This document shows positions 7,995-16,843 of a stretch of 19,700 nt of DNA, one piece after another. The position numbers and the translations under genes are program-made. The notes under the pieces are model-generated. The model had not been told where the DNA came from and did not search any database. It was given only the letters and a program-made list of their open reading frames with translations. Positions within the stretch are counted from its first letter, which is position 1; each line of letters begins with the position of its first letter. The stretch is from Nitromaritima sp964584125 (GTDB lineage: Bacteria > Nitrospinota > Nitrospinia > Nitrospinales > VA-1): contig CAZOYP010000050.1 in the NCBI GenBank assembly GCA_964584125.1, forward strand, positions 1-19,700, in the 5' to 3' direction.

Positions 7995-8024
7995 TTTATA
8001 AGGTACAAGCAGAAAGCAAATCAA
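7995..8024 (-). promoter_or_regulatory. Candidate sigma-70 promoter of lipA
   Basis: On the minus strand TTGATT (8024-8019, four of six consensus bases) and TATAAA (8000-7995, five of six) are separated by 18 bases. Transcription would start near 7988, giving a leader of roughly 38 nt before the lipA ATG. The AT-rich background raises the chance of a random match. Confidence 0.45.
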
Positions 8025-8172
8025 AGGACTTAAAAATTAAACCCTACTTGTTTTCAGGACGGTATCTCGATCATATACGGATACACCCAATACAGCAAAG
8101 CTCTTCAAACAAATACAACTTTATATCTTTACTAATTATGTAACTTTTTTCTCTAATTTCTATAACTAGATA

Positions 8173-9339
8173 ATGCCAATTAGCATAATAGATAGATACA
8201 TTTTAAGAGAATTATCAAAAATATTTTTGATAACAGTAGGAGCACTTACATCCGTATTGTATTTAGATAAATTTTTATTTATTGCTGAAAATATTGTTAG
8301 CCATGGTGTTTCGCTTCTAGAGATATTCCTAATAATGACATATATTTCACCTTCATATTTATCTCTTACCATTCCTATTGGTGTCCTAGTAGCATCCGTA
8401 GCCACATTTAATCAATTTTCTGTATCTAATGAATGGGTTGCAATGAAATCTTGCCACTTAAGCTTTATTCGAATTATGAGACCCGTACTTATATTTTCAA
8501 TTTTAGCATACATTCTAGCCGTCTTCATTATGATCTATGCATTACCCTGGGGTAATTTAGCATATAAGCAACAAACATATGAAATTATAAAAAACAGAGC
8601 AAGCATAAATATTAAACCAAATATATTTAATTATGAATTTAAGGATTTAGTTATTTTCGCTAATAAACGCAAGGAAAAGTTTCATTTTATGGATATCTTA
8701 ATAGCTGACACGACTCAATCAAAACAACCCAGAATAATAACCGCTAACCAAGCAATTATTCGCGCTGACATTGAAAAATTGAAGGTCAGACTAGAATTAT
8801 CAAATGGAACAATTCATGAACTAGGAGATAAATTAAAGGAATATCAAACAATAAACTTTGACACATATGAACTTAATCTAAGTCTTCCAAATACTGATCA
8901 ACTTGAAAAAGAAGCTTTAGTAGGACATCGAGAATTATCGATAAGTTTAATTCTACAGCAAATAAAAAACTTAGAAAAAAAAGGGCTACCAACTTATGCG
9001 CCAAAAGTAGAACTTAGTAAAAAGTTTGCAATACCATTTACGTGTTTACTTTTTGGTTTATTAGGGGTCCCATTTGGTATACATTCGAGCAGAGGGGGCA
9101 AGTCTGGAGGCTTTGCAACTTCTGTTATAGTAATTCTCTTCTATTACATAGGTTTAATATTCATGCAAAATATGGGAAAATCAGGGGAAATAGAGCCTTA
9201 TTCTTCAGTATGGATTCCAAATATTTTTGTATTGATAATAGTTATATATACAACCTATAAAATGCAAAAAAATATTCAATTTAATTTAATTAACTTTTTC
9301 TACTCAGTATGCTCACCATTTTTACACAAGCGTGAATGA
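8173..9339 (+). CDS. lptF: LptF-type permease of the LPS export ABC transporter
   Basis: Inner-membrane subunit (YjgP/YjgQ family) of the LptB2FG complex, which extracts LPS from the inner membrane and passes it towards LptC/LptA. The 388-residue protein has the family layout: helices at about 13-35, 52-76 and 104-125, a coupling segment SNEWVAMKS (85-93) in the place of the conserved (E)-L-x-A-L/M region, a periplasmic beta-rich domain at about 130-275, and three further helices (284-304, 315-332, 347-363). KFAIPFTCLLFGLLGVPFGI is the LptF-like signature and favours LptF over LptG. The ATG at 8173 lacks a visible ribosome site. The last 13 codons overlap the 3' end of pyrG on the opposite strand. 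No lptG partner follows, so it must be elsewhere. Confidence 0.88.
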   Translation: MPISIIDRYILRELSKIFLITVGALTSVLYLDKFLFIAENIVSHGVSLLEIFLIMTYISPSYLSLTIPIGVLVASVATFNQFSVSNEWVAMKSCHLSFIRIMRPVLIFSILAYILAVFIMIYALPWGNLAYKQQTYEIIKNRASINIKPNIFNYEFKDLVIFANKRKEKFHFMDILIADTTQSKQPRIITANQAIIRADIEKLKVRLELSNGTIHELGDKLKEYQTINFDTYELNLSLPNTDQLEKEALVGHRELSISLILQQIKNLEKKGLPTYAPKVELSKKFAIPFTCLLFGLLGVPFGIHSSRGGKSGGFATSVIVILFYYIGLIFMQNMGKSGEIEPYSSVWIPNIFVLIIVIYTTYKMQKNIQFNLINFFYSVCSPFLHKRE

Positions 9340-10934
9340 GAAATAAATGCTGTAAATAATGGATGGGGTTCCATTGGAGATGATTTGAATTCAGGATGAA
9401 ATTGTCCCGCCAAAAACCAAGGATGATTTTCCAATTCAATTATTTCTACTAAGTTTCCATTTGGAGACAAACCGCTAAATTTAAGCCCGGCCTCTTCTAG
9501 TTGAATTCGATAACGATTATTAAATTCATATCGGTGCCTATGCCTTTCATAAACTTCTCGGACACCATAAGCTTTAAATGCATTAGAGTTTTTTCTTAAC
9601 TGACATCTATATTCACCAAGTCTCATTGTGCCTCCTTTATTACCCTTGGCATCTTGATCAAGTAACAAATCGATAACAGGGTCTGGTGTATTTGGTGCAA
9701 ATTCGGCGCTATTTGCTTTTCGTAAAAGCACTACACTACGTGCAAACTCAATGACAGCACAATGCATACCTAGGCAAATACCAAAAAAAGGAACTTTATT
9801 TACCCTTGCATACTCAATAGCTTTTATTTTACCTTCGATACCGCGTTCGCCAAAACCGCCAGGTACCAGAATTCCATTGTAACGATTAAGTTCAGAGAGA
9901 GCATTATCATTCTCTAATGTTGCGGCATCCAACCAATGAATTTTAACACCAACATCATTACTAATACCTCCATGGATAAGAGCCTCTGTTAAGCTTTTGT
10001 ATGAATCTTGTAAATCAACGTACTTCCCAACTACAGCAATATCAACCTCTCCACATTTAGGCTTAGATAGTCCATTAACTACGCGTTTCCAGGGGGCCAA
10101 ATTAGGTCTTTCAATTGAAATACCTAATTTTGAGGTAATTATATCTGACAACCCTTCTTCCTCTAAGGAAATAGGAACTTCATAAATATTTTCAACGTCC
10201 ATCGCTGTAATAACGGAATCAACCTCGACATTACAAAAAAGAGCTATTTTCTCTTTTAATTTATTAGCTAGTCTTTCTTCTGTACGACACAGTAAAATAT
10301 CTGGCTGTATACCAATTTCTCGTAACTTCTGGACACTATGCTGGGTAGGTTTAGTTTTAAGTTCTCCAGAGGTTTTAATATATGGAACCAAGGTGAGGTG
10401 AACATACAAAATATTTTTTGACTTAACATCAAATCTAAATTGACGAATAGCCTCAAGAAAAGGAAGACTCTCAATATCACCCACAGTGCCTCCAACCTCG
10501 CATATAACAACATCAACACCCTTACTGACTTCACGAATGTGATTCTTAATTTCATCAGTTATGTGCGGAATAACTTGAACGGTAGAACCTAAGTATTCAC
10601 CACGCCGTTCTTTTTGAATAACATTATGATAAATTTTTCCTGCCGTCACATTATTAACACGTCGCATTGGGGCTTTAGTAAATCGTTCGTAATGGCCAAG
10701 ATCAAGATCTGTTTCTGCCCCATCATCCGTAACGAAAACTTCGCCATGTTGAAGGGGATTCATTGTTCCAGGATCTATATTAATGTATGGATCAAGTTTC
10801 AAAAGAGTAATTTTTAATCCAGAACACTCTAGCAGACTTCCAATGGATGCCGCGGCAATGCCCTTACCTAAAGAAGATAAAACACCTCCTGTAACAAAAA
10901 TATATTTAACCTTGTTAGTTGATTTTCTTTTCAA
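9300..10934 (-). CDS. pyrG: CTP synthase
   Basis: Glutamine-dependent amidotransferase that converts UTP to CTP. The N-terminal amidoligase domain has KYIFVTGGVLSSLGKG and the stretch LDPYINIDPGTMNPLQHGEV; the C-terminal glutaminase domain has GGFGERG, GICLGMHCA with the nucleophilic cysteine (Cys387) and GQFHPE with His513 and Glu515 of the triad. No ATG precedes these. I place the start at TTG 10934 because AAGGAA lies five bases upstream and the result (544 residues) begins MKRKSTNKVKYIFVTGG, as usual for the family; a TTG at 10949 would add five residues but has no ribosome site. It follows kdsB, 69 bases after its stop; CTP is the nucleotide that KdsB uses. The 3' end overlaps lptF by 40 bases in convergent orientation. 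Confidence 0.97.
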   Translation of the reverse strand: MKRKSTNKVKYIFVTGGVLSSLGKGIAAASIGSLLECSGLKITLLKLDPYINIDPGTMNPLQHGEVFVTDDGAETDLDLGHYERFTKAPMRRVNNVTAGKIYHNVIQKERRGEYLGSTVQVIPHITDEIKNHIREVSKGVDVVICEVGGTVGDIESLPFLEAIRQFRFDVKSKNILYVHLTLVPYIKTSGELKTKPTQHSVQKLREIGIQPDILLCRTEERLANKLKEKIALFCNVEVDSVITAMDVENIYEVPISLEEEGLSDIITSKLGISIERPNLAPWKRVVNGLSKPKCGEVDIAVVGKYVDLQDSYKSLTEALIHGGISNDVGVKIHWLDAATLENDNALSELNRYNGILVPGGFGERGIEGKIKAIEYARVNKVPFFGICLGMHCAVIEFARSVVLLRKANSAEFAPNTPDPVIDLLLDQDAKGNKGGTMRLGEYRCQLRKNSNAFKAYGVREVYERHRHRYEFNNRYRIQLEEAGLKFSGLSPNGNLVEIIELENHPWFLAGQFHPEFKSSPMEPHPLFTAFISHSRLCKNGEHTE

Positions 10935-11003
10935 AATATTTCCTTGCAAAGTTTAACAAATATCAACGAGAGTCAAGAATTTACCTCTAATCATTCATAT
11001 TAT

Positions 11004-11765
11004 TTATAATTTTTTTAAATCATTAGGTTGGTCAACTCCAATAGAATTTTGCTCTGTTTCAATAACCTGAATCGAATAGTTATTTTCAAGAATACGCAGT
11101 TGCTCTAGTTTTTCTTTATTTTCCAATCGGGATGTTTTCATATTAGAAAATTTCATCAAAAATGATTTTCTATATGCATATATTCCAATATGCTTGTAAC
11201 CTAAAACCACTCGAGTGTTCTCCAAATTACGATCAACTATTGCTTTATCAAAATATTCATCATCCGGGGTATAAGGAATCGGAGACCTAGAAAAATATAG
11301 AGCACGCCCATCATTATCTACAACCACTTTACAGATATTCGGGTCAAGCATCTCAGATTTACTCCGAATTCCAATCATAAGAGTGGATGCTGGGAGATCT
11401 ACTGAATCAAGTAAAGGTTTTATCACAAGATCAATATTTTCTGAAGGAATTAACGGCTCATCACCTTGAACATTTACGACAATATCGCACTCTATATTTT
11501 TAGCTACCTCTGCTACTCGATCGGTTCCAGATTGATGTTTTGCGGATGTCATGACCGCTTTTCCTCCAAAACCTATAACTACATCGTAAATACGTTTATC
11601 ATCCGTAGCAACTACAACTTCAGTAATTAATCTAGCTTTTTGAACCTTCTCTGAAACACACTGCACCATTGGTTTGCCATTAATATCTGCAAGAGGTTTT
11701 CCTGGAAATCTAGATGATGCCCACCTAGCTGGGATGACACACAGAATTTTCTCATTAGTAGGCAT
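11004..11765 (-). CDS. kdsB: CMP-KDO synthetase (3-deoxy-manno-octulosonate cytidylyltransferase)
   Basis: Cytoplasmic enzyme that transfers CMP from CTP to KDO, activating it for the inner core of LPS. The 253-residue protein has the nucleotide-binding start IPARWASSRFPGKPLADING, VNVQGDEPLIP (the metal-binding Asp region), LYFSRSPIPY, YKHIGIYAYRKSFL and the C-terminal SRLENKEKLEQLRILENN and IGVDQPNDL. All are hallmarks of KdsB, and length is standard. The ATG at 11765 lies inside the upstream sugar-transferase gene (11-base overlap); there is no strong Shine-Dalgarno, so translational coupling is likely. Its presence shows a KDO-containing LPS. Confidence 0.97.
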   Translation of the reverse strand: MPTNEKILCVIPARWASSRFPGKPLADINGKPMVQCVSEKVQKARLITEVVVATDDKRIYDVVIGFGGKAVMTSAKHQSGTDRVAEVAKNIECDIVVNVQGDEPLIPSENIDLVIKPLLDSVDLPASTLMIGIRSKSEMLDPNICKVVVDNDGRALYFSRSPIPYTPDDEYFDKAIVDRNLENTRVVLGYKHIGIYAYRKSFLMKFSNMKTSRLENKEKLEQLRILENNYSIQVIETEQNSIGVDQPNDLKKL

Positions 11766-13161
11766 TTGGATTTACGAAGCCCTTCCAAAAAGTTAATACT
11801 ATAATTTTAATATCAAGTACTAAAGACCAATTCTTAATATAATATATGTCAAATTCTATCCTCTTCTCCAAAGAAGTATTCCCCCTCCAGCCATTAACCT
11901 GAGCCCAACCCGTAAGCCCTGCCTTCATTTTTAAGCGAAGCATATATTTTGGTATAGTTTTTTTGAATTCGTCCACAAATACTTGTCGTTCGGGACGAGG
12001 GCCAACTAAACTCATATCACCTAACAACACATTAAATAACTGTGGTAATTCGTCCATACTAGTTTTTCTAAGAAATGTTCCTAGACGTGTTCTGCGATCA
12101 TCTCCTTTGCTTGCCCATATAGGCCCTGTTTCTTCTTCAGCACCTATACGCATAGAACGAAACTTAAGCATTTCAAATACATTTCCATCAAGCCCTACCC
12201 TGGTCTGCCTATAGATAACTGGCCCTACAGACTCAAGTTTTATTATAATTCCAAGAAATATTAATAAGGGACTACTAACAAAAATAAATATGGATGAAAA
12301 CAGAATATCAGAAAACCGTTTTACAACAAGGTTCCACCCATGTAGAGGTGATTCTGTAAGGTTTACAATGGGTAAACCATCAAGGTCTTCTACACCAGAC
12401 TGAAAATTCATAAATTTAAGCAAGTCTGGAACAACTTTAATATCAACCGTCTCTTCACCGAGACAATCAAGTACCGTTTCCATTACGTCATGTTCGCTTA
12501 ATGGAAGGGCTATGAATAATTGATCAATCCCATATTTATTGATAACTACCGGTATTTCACTAAATGATCCGATAATACGAATTCCATTAATATCGCCATT
12601 GATTTTTTTTGGGTCATCAGTGACAAAACCGACTATATTGAAACCATACTCTGAGTGTAAACTAATTTTATCAGCAACTGATTGAGCAAGATCACCTGTA
12701 CCAACTATTAGAATGTGGCGAACATTTAAACCAAGTGATCGAATTTTAGCAAGAAACAAACGAACAAGTAAATGTGAAGCAGCCATTGAAGCAGTCACAA
12801 AAACAAAAAAATAAACAGCAACAAATCGAGAAAAAGATTCTTCGCGATAAAAAAATGTTAGCGCTGCTAAAGTAATTATTGAAAGAGATGTTACTTGAAT
12901 AATTTTAAAAATCTCTGTACTCAAGGGTTTTCCGCGTAATGGCTGATATAGTCTGCATATTCGAATGCTAAGCATGAAAACTATCCAAACTGGAATCAAA
13001 GCAAACAAATAAATATCTATTTCAGGAGTTGCATGACGGGGAGGTGGTCCCAAAGAGGTTTTAAAATGGACATAGAACGCGGCTACCCAAGAAAAGAAAA
13101 TAACGAGACTGTCAAAAAGTGTTATTAAAGTAAGAAATAATTGACCATGTTTCTTCAGCAT
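11755..13161 (-). CDS. Undecaprenyl-phosphate sugar-1-phosphate transferase (WcaJ/WbaP type)
   Basis: Polyprenyl glycosylphosphotransferase that starts a surface polysaccharide repeat by moving a sugar-1-phosphate (glucose or galactose in studied members) onto undecaprenyl phosphate. The 468 residues follow the full-length layout: four N-terminal helices (about 8-31, 50-67, 88-105, 112-135), a Rossmann-like central domain beginning ILIVGTGDLAQ (150-160), a membrane hairpin at about 283-308 and the catalytic bacterial transferase domain to the end. Catalytic signatures are KFRSMR (333-338), the DE pair at 370-371 (SMDELPQLFNVLLGDMSLVG), GPRPER (387-392) and GLTGWAQVNGWRG. The terminus NPNAY is typical for the WcaJ/EpsB-like subgroup. 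It overlaps its upstream glycosyltransferase by seven bases and kdsB by eleven, so the three are co-transcribed. The sugar cannot be predicted. Confidence 0.9.
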   Translation of the reverse strand: MLKKHGQLFLTLITLFDSLVIFFSWVAAFYVHFKTSLGPPPRHATPEIDIYLFALIPVWIVFMLSIRICRLYQPLRGKPLSTEIFKIIQVTSLSIITLAALTFFYREESFSRFVAVYFFVFVTASMAASHLLVRLFLAKIRSLGLNVRHILIVGTGDLAQSVADKISLHSEYGFNIVGFVTDDPKKINGDINGIRIIGSFSEIPVVINKYGIDQLFIALPLSEHDVMETVLDCLGEETVDIKVVPDLLKFMNFQSGVEDLDGLPIVNLTESPLHGWNLVVKRFSDILFSSIFIFVSSPLLIFLGIIIKLESVGPVIYRQTRVGLDGNVFEMLKFRSMRIGAEEETGPIWASKGDDRRTRLGTFLRKTSMDELPQLFNVLLGDMSLVGPRPERQVFVDEFKKTIPKYMLRLKMKAGLTGWAQVNGWRGNTSLEKRIEFDIYYIKNWSLVLDIKIIVLTFWKGFVNPNAY

Positions 13162-14312
13162 CTATGTTTTCTAAGTCTTTTTTCTATAAACTTTTTAATT
13201 TGATCTTTATAAATAGCAACATCAAATCTATCTGCGTGCTCTTTAATTTTCTCTATATCAAATTGAGATTCAATAGATTCAAAATGTTGTATTGCTCTGA
13301 TTAGCTCCTTGGAGGTTTGCTCGTAAAAAAAAACTCCCGTGGGGTTAATGGTTGCATTTTCAGAAATTCCAGTATCCGGCTTCCAAGTCTTTCTGTCAGG
13401 GATGACTGTTTCTAATGCTCCACCTCGGCCTAATGCTATGACCGGTCGACCCATTGCTTGCGCTTCTAAAAGAGAAATACCAAAATCTTCCTCTCCGCAA
13501 AAAATGAAAGCCCGACAGCGAGCATAATGCGAATTAATTGACGAATCATCCAACCATCCTTCAAAACGGATATTAGAATTTGCCATTTTTCGTAACAAAT
13601 CAGCATCCTGACCTTCGCCAATAACGACGAAAGGATAACCTAATTTATTGAACGCTTCAACCGCCAAATCCACACGCTTGTATGGTGCAAAAGCAGAAAC
13701 AATTAAAAAATAATCATGCTTTCTACCAACGCTAGATTTAAATCTTTTTGTATCAACAGGTGGGTGAATAACTGTAGCTTCTTTATGATAATATTTTTTA
13801 ATTCGTTTCTGTACATGGTAGGAATTCGCTATAAAGTCATCAACTCGGGAGCTAGTATTAGAATCCCATCGCTGAAGCCATGGCCTTAACATAGTCATAA
13901 CTATCCATGGAATTAAGCCTGATTTACTTCTACAGAAATACTGATCAAATTGATCCCAAATGTAACGCATCGGAGTATGGCAATAACAAATATGAATACT
14001 TTTAGAGGACGACTTAACACTTTTAGCGACACAATGGCTGCTACTTAAAATAAGGTCATATTGATTTAAATTAAAGCTTTCAATAGCGAATGGCATAAAC
14101 GGAAGACAATATCGATACTTCGATTGGATAAATGGGAGTTTTTGGAGAAAAGAAGTATGAATCGAGTGGGATTCTATAGTTGCAGAGACGCTACCTGGTA
14201 TATGAAGGAGGGTGTAAATATCAGCAGAGGGATAAAGTTCACATAATACTTCAAGGCATTTTTCACCTCCCCTCATTCCCGTGAGCCAATCATGAACAAT
14301 TGCGATTTTCAT
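13155..14312 (-). CDS. Glycosyltransferase, GT4 family
   Basis: Retaining GT-B glycosyltransferase of surface polysaccharide assembly. The N-terminal domain begins MKIAIVHDWLTGMRGGEK, which is the characteristic opening of a GT4 subgroup found in exopolysaccharide and O-antigen loci; CYCHTPMRYIWDQ lies further on. The C-terminal GT1 domain has SAFAPYKRVDLAVEAF, VVIGEGQD and the EX7E catalytic motif EEDFGISLLE (Glu275 and Glu283) followed by GRPVIALGRGG. I choose ATG 14312 (385 residues); a GTG at 14318 would add two residues, and neither has a good ribosome site. It heads the glycosyltransferase, sugar transferase, kdsB, pyrG run. Donor and acceptor cannot be inferred. Confidence 0.9.
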   Translation of the reverse strand: MKIAIVHDWLTGMRGGEKCLEVLCELYPSADIYTLLHIPGSVSATIESHSIHTSFLQKLPFIQSKYRYCLPFMPFAIESFNLNQYDLILSSSHCVAKSVKSSSKSIHICYCHTPMRYIWDQFDQYFCRSKSGLIPWIVMTMLRPWLQRWDSNTSSRVDDFIANSYHVQKRIKKYYHKEATVIHPPVDTKRFKSSVGRKHDYFLIVSAFAPYKRVDLAVEAFNKLGYPFVVIGEGQDADLLRKMANSNIRFEGWLDDSSINSHYARCRAFIFCGEEDFGISLLEAQAMGRPVIALGRGGALETVIPDRKTWKPDTGISENATINPTGVFFYEQTSKELIRAIQHFESIESQFDIEKIKEHADRFDVAIYKDQIKKFIEKRLRKHRC

Positions 14313-14330
14313 CTTCACAAAAAAAATAAA

Positions 14331-14383
14331 AAGGCAAAAAAAGTCACCAGAAGATTTTCTACGGTAAAATTATATTTTGCCTT
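14331..14383. repeat. 9-bp inverted repeat between glycosyltransferase and lipoprotein genes
   Basis: AAGGCAAAA (14331-14339) is the exact inverse of TTTTGCCTT (14375-14383), separated by 35 bases. It sits in the 98-nt gap upstream of the glycosyltransferase start. It could be a weak terminator for the lipoprotein gene, an operator for the polysaccharide operon or chance. Confidence 0.4.
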
Positions 14384-14410
14384 ACTTATTTTCCTAGAAC
14401 CTTGTTAATG

Positions 14411-15367
14411 TCACTGTATATCTTGTAATAGATTCGAAATTTTACCTCGAACTTCGGCAGGTGGGTTATTCCTTAAAGCAGATTGAAGTATTTCTATCGC
14501 CTTACTGGCCTCACCTTTTAGAGAATAAACACGGCCTAGCATAAATTTTGCATCATGAACTTTATTGCCCATTGGATATGAATTAATGACTTCCTCAAAC
14601 TGCGTCACCGCATCATCGTACATTTCTAGTCGAACATAGTTACTTCCAAGCCAATAAGCAACATTGTCCTTTAATCGTTCAGGTGGATTGGACAATGCGT
14701 AGCTCTGAAATTGAAGAATAGATTCATCATAATTTCCTGCACGATAAGATGACAACGCATTATTATATTGTGGTGGTGTACTAGCTTTACGCCTTGATAT
14801 TCCACGTGCTCTTTTATTACTAGTTTTTATAGCCTTCAAACGATTAATTTCATCGTTCAAACTCGCCACTTTAAGTTTGAGCTCTTCTACTTCGGGCTCT
14901 AAAAATTCTGAACTTCCAGATACAGCTGAAAGACTCCCCTCTAGCTGTTCTTGTGTTGCGTTGATTTTTGGACCAAGGGAAGCGAGAGTTTCTTCAAGTT
15001 CGCGTACCTTGCTAATGAGCGCTTCCTGTTGCGTCTGCAAAGTGCCAACGTCCCCCTGAAGCTCATTTTTATCTGTCCGCTGGTCTATACTGGCAAAGTC
15101 ATCATCCTCACCAAATTCAAATTCGTCATCAGAGCCTTTTAGATCATCCTCAAAAAAATCATCTTCGCTATTTTTCGAAGCTATTTGTTCTTCGTCTTCA
15201 AATGGGAAGTCTTCTTCAAAAGCTAGGTCATCATCATCATTTCCTACCCATGGAATATAGCTACAACCAGTCAGAATCATTGACCCTGCAACTATTGAAA
15301 CAAGAAGAAATCTCAAAGTCCTTTTAAAAGGGGGCATAAGTTTGGTTTCTCTATAAAGTTCACTCAT
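14411..15367 (-). CDS. YbgF/CpoB-like TPR lipoprotein with acidic tract
   Basis: Envelope lipoprotein, 318 residues. A lipobox LTGC gives a lipidated Cys35 followed by Ser, which in enterobacteria favours outer-membrane sorting. Residues 43-95 are strongly acidic (26 Asp/Glu of 53, with eight Phe). A probable coiled coil follows (about 100-182), then a Lys/Arg-rich linker (184-194) and a TPR-like region from PPQYNNALSSY (198) to the end, with three repeat units. Coiled coil plus C-terminal TPRs is the arrangement of YbgF/CpoB, which links Tol-Pal to peptidoglycan synthesis, but no tol or pal gene is in the window and the acidic tract is not part of the usual family. ATG 15367 has AAGG seven bases upstream; ATG 15337 (Met11) would give a more typical signal peptide. 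A generic TPR lipoprotein is the alternative. Confidence 0.75.
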   Translation of the reverse strand: MSELYRETKLMPPFKRTLRFLLVSIVAGSMILTGCSYIPWVGNDDDDLAFEEDFPFEDEEQIASKNSEDDFFEDDLKGSDDEFEFGEDDDFASIDQRTDKNELQGDVGTLQTQQEALISKVRELEETLASLGPKINATQEQLEGSLSAVSGSSEFLEPEVEELKLKVASLNDEINRLKAIKTSNKRARGISRRKASTPPQYNNALSSYRAGNYDESILQFQSYALSNPPERLKDNVAYWLGSNYVRLEMYDDAVTQFEEVINSYPMGNKVHDAKFMLGRVYSLKGEASKAIEILQSALRNNPPAEVRGKISNLLQDIQ

Positions 15368-15688
15368 AGCATAGCCTTGTCAAAAAATTGGCATTAATTA
15401 GTAACAATTCCTATATAAAGCAAGGTTCATGCCATTTAAAAAAAACAACAATCTACGAAATTATATAAATCCCCTTTAATTTCAATAAATTGTATTTAAT
15501 TGAGGAATCAATGTCAATATTATACCAAAGCACAAAAATTAAATAAAACTTGTAATACATATTCATTTCTATCGAAAAATCAAGGCTTTAACATTAGAAC
15601 TATTTCTAAATTTGTGAGGAAAATTATTCTTAAAAATTTAAAAATATGTTGATAGCAATACTTTCATGGTTAATCCGATCTTCAGGTA
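15368..15688. other. 321-nt intergenic region between the desulfurase and lipoprotein genes
   Basis: AT-rich stretch with no supportable gene. It contains the extended -10 promoter candidate. On the plus strand a GAGG-preceded ATG at 15511 opens only ten codons, which I do not count as a gene. No convincing terminator for the desulfurase gene is visible; the T-rich AAATTTTTAAG area near 15630-15645 is the only candidate. Confidence 0.5.
15519..15527 (-). promoter_or_regulatory. Extended -10 promoter candidate for the lipoprotein gene
   Basis: On the minus strand TGGTATAAT (15527-15519) is a perfect extended -10 element (TGn plus TATAAT). No clear -35 box is present, as is common for extended -10 promoters. 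Transcription would start near 15512 and give a leader of about 145 nt before the ATG at 15367. Confidence 0.42.
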
Positions 15689-16843
15689 CTAGCGAGATTT
15701 TTTTCGGCTAAGTTTGACAGCATCTGAGAGAATTTTTGATGTAAAAAGGATATCCTCGAAAGTATTTCCCCGCCCCAAACTAAAACGCAAAGAAGAACTT
15801 ATAATAGATTGAGGTAGTCGCATTGCTAAAAGAACCTGCGAAGGCAAACCCGACCCCGAGCTGCATGCCGATCCAGTTGAAACAGATATCCCAGCCATAT
15901 CCAGTGCTATCAGCAACTCTTCTCCATCAGCCCCCTCAAAGCCACAATTTAATGTATTTGGAAGACTCTTTTCAAAACACCCAAAAAATTTTACTTTAGG
16001 AATAAGTTCGTTGATTTTTTTACGAAGCTGGTCTCGCATTTTTTTTAATTGTTCAGCTTCTCCTTTATTTAAACGATACAGAGCTATTTGACATGCTTTA
16101 CCAAAACCAACAATACCAGGCACATTCTCTGTTCCACCACGACGTTTTTTTTCCTGCCCTCCACCACACACCGGCGCAAACAATGCTGGGGTTCCTCTCT
16201 TAATAAATAATGCCCCTATTCCTTTAGGTCCATAAATTTTATGTGATGAGAGAGAAAGTAAATCTACACACAAATCATTAACATTAACCGGTATTTTGCC
16301 AACGCTTTGAACTGCATCGGTATGAAATAAAATCCCTTTTTTTTGAACAAGCTTTCCTATTTCGCCAATATCTTGTAAAGTCCCAACTTCACTATTAGCA
16401 TGTTGGATTGTTACAAGAGCTGTTGAATCTGTAAGAGCATTTTCAATCTTCTTGATATCAATCCTCCCAAAACCATCAACGGGAATATAATCAACACCAA
16501 AACCCAAGCTTTCAAGTTGCTTCAATGGATTAAGTATTGCTGAGTGTTCCACTTCACTTGTAACGATATGACGTTTTTTACTGTTTAACGAGAGAGCCAC
16601 TCCGAGAATCGCGAAGTTATTCGACTCAGAACCGCCGCTGGTAAATACTATCTCAACTGGATTTGCACCTATAAGGTTCGCAACTTGATCCCTTGCTTCA
16701 TCAAGAGAAACACGAGCCGCCCGACCCTCCGAATGAACACTAGAAGGATTACCAAATTTATCTTTGTAAAATGGCAGCATCACATCCAACACTTCCTGCT
16801 GAACGGGAGTTGTCGCATTGTGGTCAAGGTAAATTTTATGCAA
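15689..16843 (-). CDS. Cysteine desulfurase, NifS/IscS family
   Basis: PLP enzyme that converts cysteine to alanine and carries the sulfur as a persulfide for Fe-S cluster and thiocofactor assembly. The 384 residues contain YLDHNATTP, the lysine that holds PLP (Lys202 in SSHKIYGPKG), His100 in SEVEHSAIL, HTDAVQS (174-180) and the mobile loop STGSACSSG with catalytic Cys327. This is the class I (NifS/IscS) loop, not SufS. IscS and NifS cannot be separated from sequence alone, and no IscU or NifU gene is adjacent. The start is TTG 16843, the first start after an in-frame TAG; GAG lies about nine bases upstream. It follows cysE by 60 bases on the same strand, a common pairing that links cysteine synthesis to its use. 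Confidence 0.94.
   Translation of the reverse strand: MHKIYLDHNATTPVQQEVLDVMLPFYKDKFGNPSSVHSEGRAARVSLDEARDQVANLIGANPVEIVFTSGGSESNNFAILGVALSLNSKKRHIVTSEVEHSAILNPLKQLESLGFGVDYIPVDGFGRIDIKKIENALTDSTALVTIQHANSEVGTLQDIGEIGKLVQKKGILFHTDAVQSVGKIPVNVNDLCVDLLSLSSHKIYGPKGIGALFIKRGTPALFAPVCGGGQEKKRRGGTENVPGIVGFGKACQIALYRLNKGEAEQLKKMRDQLRKKINELIPKVKFFGCFEKSLPNTLNCGFEGADGEELLIALDMAGISVSTGSACSSGSGLPSQVLLAMRLPQSIISSSLRFSLGRGNTFEDILFTSKILSDAVKLSRKKSR

Noticed and set aside
15511..15543. Ten-codon ORF with GAGG before its ATG on the plus strand
   Set aside because: No gene follows on that strand for a leader peptide to regulate; probably chance.
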